Shown here: piece by piece, positions 6,731 through 8,265 of the stretch
How positions within the stretch are numbered: position 1 is the first letter of the stretch
Layout of the letters: each line of letters begins with the position of its first letter
Made by a program: the position numbers and the translations under genes
The notes under the pieces: generated by a model
Seen by the model: only the letters and a program-made list of their open reading frames with translations
Told to the model about the DNA's origin: nothing
The model's database searches: none
Source: Beijerinckiaceae bacterium
GTDB taxonomy: Bacteria; Pseudomonadota; Alphaproteobacteria; Rhizobiales; Beijerinckiaceae
Length of the DNA stretch: 8,265 nt
Direction: 5' to 3'
Assembly (NCBI GenBank): GCA_027311205.1
Contig: DAICZI010000058.1
Span: 1 to 8,265 of the forward strand

Positions 6731-7642
6731 ATGACGCGAAGCGAGATTTTGGCAGACCAGCAATCACAGGCGAGGGTCTGGTTTGAGGGCCTGCAAGCAC
6801 GCATCATCGCTGATTTCGAACAATTGGAGCAGGAGGCCGCCGGGCCCTATCTGGCAGGGCACGATGCCCCGGCCAGATTTGAGCGCAAGCCCTGGGAGCG
6901 CGTCAACCAGGCAGATGGTGCCAAAGGCGGTGGCGGCACCATGGCGATCTTGAAGGGCCGGGTGTTTGAGAAGGCGGGCGTGCACGTTTCGACCGTCCAC
7001 GGCAGTTTCGCGCCGGAATTTGCCAGCAAAATGCACGGTGCCGAACATGATCCGCGCTTCTGGGCCTCCGGCATTTCGCTCATTGCCCATCCGGCCAATC
7101 CCCATGTGCCCACCGTGCACATGAACACGCGATTCGTGGTGACGGGAAAATCCTGGTTTGGTGGTGGCGCTGATTTGACGCCGATGCTTTTGCGGCGGCG
7201 CGAACAAACCGATGCGGACAGCATCGCTTTCCACGCCGCCATGAAGGCCGCCTGCAACGCGCACGCTGCCATCGCGCCCTATGACAAATTCAAATCCTGG
7301 TGCGATGAATATTTTTTCCTGAAGCATCGCAATGAGCCCCGCGGTATCGGCGGCATTTTTTATGATTACCTCGCGACCCCCGACGCAAGCGGCGGTTTTG
7401 CGGCTGATTTTGCTTTCACCCGCGCGGTGGGCGAGGCCTTCCGCAGCATTTATCCTGCCATTGTGCGCGCCAATCTGGCAACGCCGTGGACTGAAGCGGA
7501 TCGGCTGGAGCAAATGCAGCGCCGCGGGCGGTACGTCGAATTCAATCTCCTCTATGATCGCGGCACGATTTTCGGGCTGCAGACCGGCGGCAATGTCGAA
7601 TCGATTCTCTCGTCCTTGCCCCCGGCGGTCATCTGGCCCTAG
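6731..7642 (+). CDS. hemF: Oxygen-dependent coproporphyrinogen III oxidase
   Basis: This 303-residue enzyme oxidatively decarboxylates coproporphyrinogen III to protoporphyrinogen IX with O2, a late step of heme synthesis in the cytoplasm. Length matches the family. Conserved blocks in order are [20 protein letters not shown] (66-85), the VHMNTRF block with the conserved His130 (129-135), [10 protein letters not shown] (142-151), [13 protein letters not shown] and the following [14 protein letters not shown] (188-214), and [20 protein letters not shown] (264-283) followed by [10 protein letters not shown]. The last is the family signature near the C-terminus. The start at ATG 6731 rests on AAGGAG upstream and on the usual short N-terminal helix. 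The gene is divergent from the bc1 operon, which consumes heme b and heme c. No anaerobic hemN is visible here. Its promoter must lie in the 6397-6730 gap. Confidence 0.97.
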   Translation: MTRSEILADQQSQARVWFEGLQARIIADFEQLEQEAAGPYLAGHDAPARFERKPWERVNQADGAKGGGGTMAILKGRVFEKAGVHVSTVHGSFAPEFASKMHGAEHDPRFWASGISLIAHPANPHVPTVHMNTRFVVTGKSWFGGGADLTPMLLRRREQTDADSIAFHAAMKAACNAHAAIAPYDKFKSWCDEYFFLKHRNEPRGIGGIFYDYLATPDASGGFAADFAFTRAVGEAFRSIYPAIVRANLATPWTEADRLEQMQRRGRYVEFNLLYDRGTIFGLQTGGNVESILSSLPPAVIWP

Positions 7643-7704
7643 TCCACCTCACACCAAGTCCACCTCACACCAAGTCCACCTCACGCCAAGTCCACCTCAC
7701 GCCA
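7641..7704. repeat. Four tandem copies of a 16-bp unit at the hemF/pepF junction
   Basis: Units lie at 7641-7656, 7657-7672, 7673-7688 and 7689-7704. The first two read AGTCCACCTCACACCA and the last two AGTCCACCTCACGCCA, so they differ only by one A/G change. The array begins inside the hemF stop codon (TAG 7640-7642) and ends over the last codons and stop (7697-7699) of the convergent peptidase gene. There are no spacers and no internal dyad, so it is neither a CRISPR array nor a hairpin terminator. Confidence 0.95.
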
Positions 7705-8265
7705 TCGTTTCCAGCTCGGAAATCATGCCGCTGATGAGATTGAGGCCGATCTGCCAGAAGGCCGGGTCAGCGGCATTGAGGCCAAAGCCCGCGAGTAGCT
7801 CGGAATGGTGCTTGGTGCCGCCCGCTGCCAGCATGGCAAGATAGCGCTCGGCAAAACCCTCATGGGCATTTTCGTAAACGCCATAGAGCGAATTCACCAG
7901 GCAATCGCCAAAGGCATAGGCGTAAACATAGAAGGGCGAATGGATAAAATGCGGGATATAGGTCCAGAACACCTCATAGCCCGGCCCAAGCTTGATCGCC
8001 GGGCCAAGGCTGGCTGTCTGCACGTCCATCCAGATTTTGGCGATGTCATCTGAGGTCAGTTCGCCCGCGCGGCGCGCCTCATGGACACGACGCTCGAACA
8101 GATAGAACGCCACCTGCCGCACCACGGTGTTCAGCATATCCTCGACCTTGCCCGCCAGCAGGGTCTTGCGCTGTTCCGGCGACTTGGCCTTGGCCAGCAA
8201 CGAGCGAAACGTGAGCATTTCGCCGAAAACCGACGCGGTTTCCGCCAAAGTCAGCGGCGTTGGTG
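7697..8265 (-). CDS. pepF: Oligoendopeptidase F, M3 family zinc peptidase (5' part outside window)
   Basis: The frame is open from the right edge to TGA 7697-7699 and gives the last 188 residues. It begins with PTPLTLAETASVFGEMLTF, the conserved stretch that follows the HExxH zinc motif in M3B peptidases; the HExxH itself lies outside the window. Further family features are FYLFERRVHEAR, the YEVFWTYIPHFIHSPFYVYA block followed by YAFGDCLVNSLYGVY, and a C-terminal helical region with ELLAGFGLNAADPAFWQIGL. M3B enzymes cleave short oligopeptides in the cytoplasm. A TTG at 8248 is in frame but is not the real start, because the conserved sequence continues beyond it. The gene converges on hemF with 54 bases between stops, filled by tandem repeats. 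The symbol is by family similarity. Confidence 0.92.
   Translation of the reverse strand, partial: PTPLTLAETASVFGEMLTFRSLLAKAKSPEQRKTLLAGKVEDMLNTVVRQVAFYLFERRVHEARRAGELTSDDIAKIWMDVQTASLGPAIKLGPGYEVFWTYIPHFIHSPFYVYAYAFGDCLVNSLYGVYENAHEGFAERYLAMLAAGGTKHHSELLAGFGLNAADPAFWQIGLNLISGMISELETMA

Noticed and set aside
6764..7513. Minus-strand open frame of 249 codons
   Set aside because: Antisense to hemF, which matches its family over its whole length.
7641..7704. Tandem repeats as a CRISPR array
   Set aside because: Units are 16 bases and directly abutting, with no spacers and no cas genes.

Overview
The window is a chromosomal segment of an alphaproteobacterium, most likely from the Hyphomicrobiales (Rhizobiales) or a close relative. 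The reasons are GC-rich coding sequence, a split petA-petB-petC cytochrome bc1 operon, an MbfA-type membrane-bound ferritin, and an Irr-type iron control element (ICE) palindrome in front of mbfA. The order-level placement is inference. No mobile elements, rRNA, CRISPR or convincing tRNA genes are visible, and gene content is mostly core metabolism.

Layout, left to right. Positions 1-2940 carry a three-gene minus-strand unit transcribed leftwards from about 2960: mbfA (ferritin-like plus VIT1/CCC1 iron transporter), a calcineurin-type metallophosphoesterase that starts with GTG, and a 3-ketosteroid-dehydrogenase-like flavoprotein that runs off the left edge. The gaps between the genes are only about 30 bases. 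The ICE-like palindrome lies at 2961-2977, just upstream of mbfA. A NUDIX hydrolase (3044-3529, plus strand) diverges from mbfA. A T-run hairpin terminator (3556-3583) separates it from the convergent bc1 operon. That operon is petA (Rieske), petB (cytochrome b) and petC (cytochrome c1), read leftwards over 6396-3621. A 334-base non-coding gap (6397-6730) with several short repeats and dyads separates petA from the divergent hemF, the oxygen-dependent coproporphyrinogen III oxidase (6731-7642). HemF converges on the 3' part of an M3-family oligoendopeptidase F gene that runs off the right edge. The junction of these two genes holds four tandem copies of a 16-bp unit.

The genes share an iron, heme and respiration theme. 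MbfA binds or exports iron. HemF makes a heme precursor under aerobic conditions. The bc1 complex uses two b hemes, one c heme and a [2Fe-2S] cluster to pass electrons from quinol to cytochrome c. In alphaproteobacteria Irr senses heme status, so an Irr site at mbfA connects heme supply to iron export. The most interesting parts are the ICE palindrome, the unexplained co-transcription of mbfA with a phosphoesterase and a flavoprotein, the repeat-rich petA/hemF gap, and the tandem repeat at the hemF/pepF junction.
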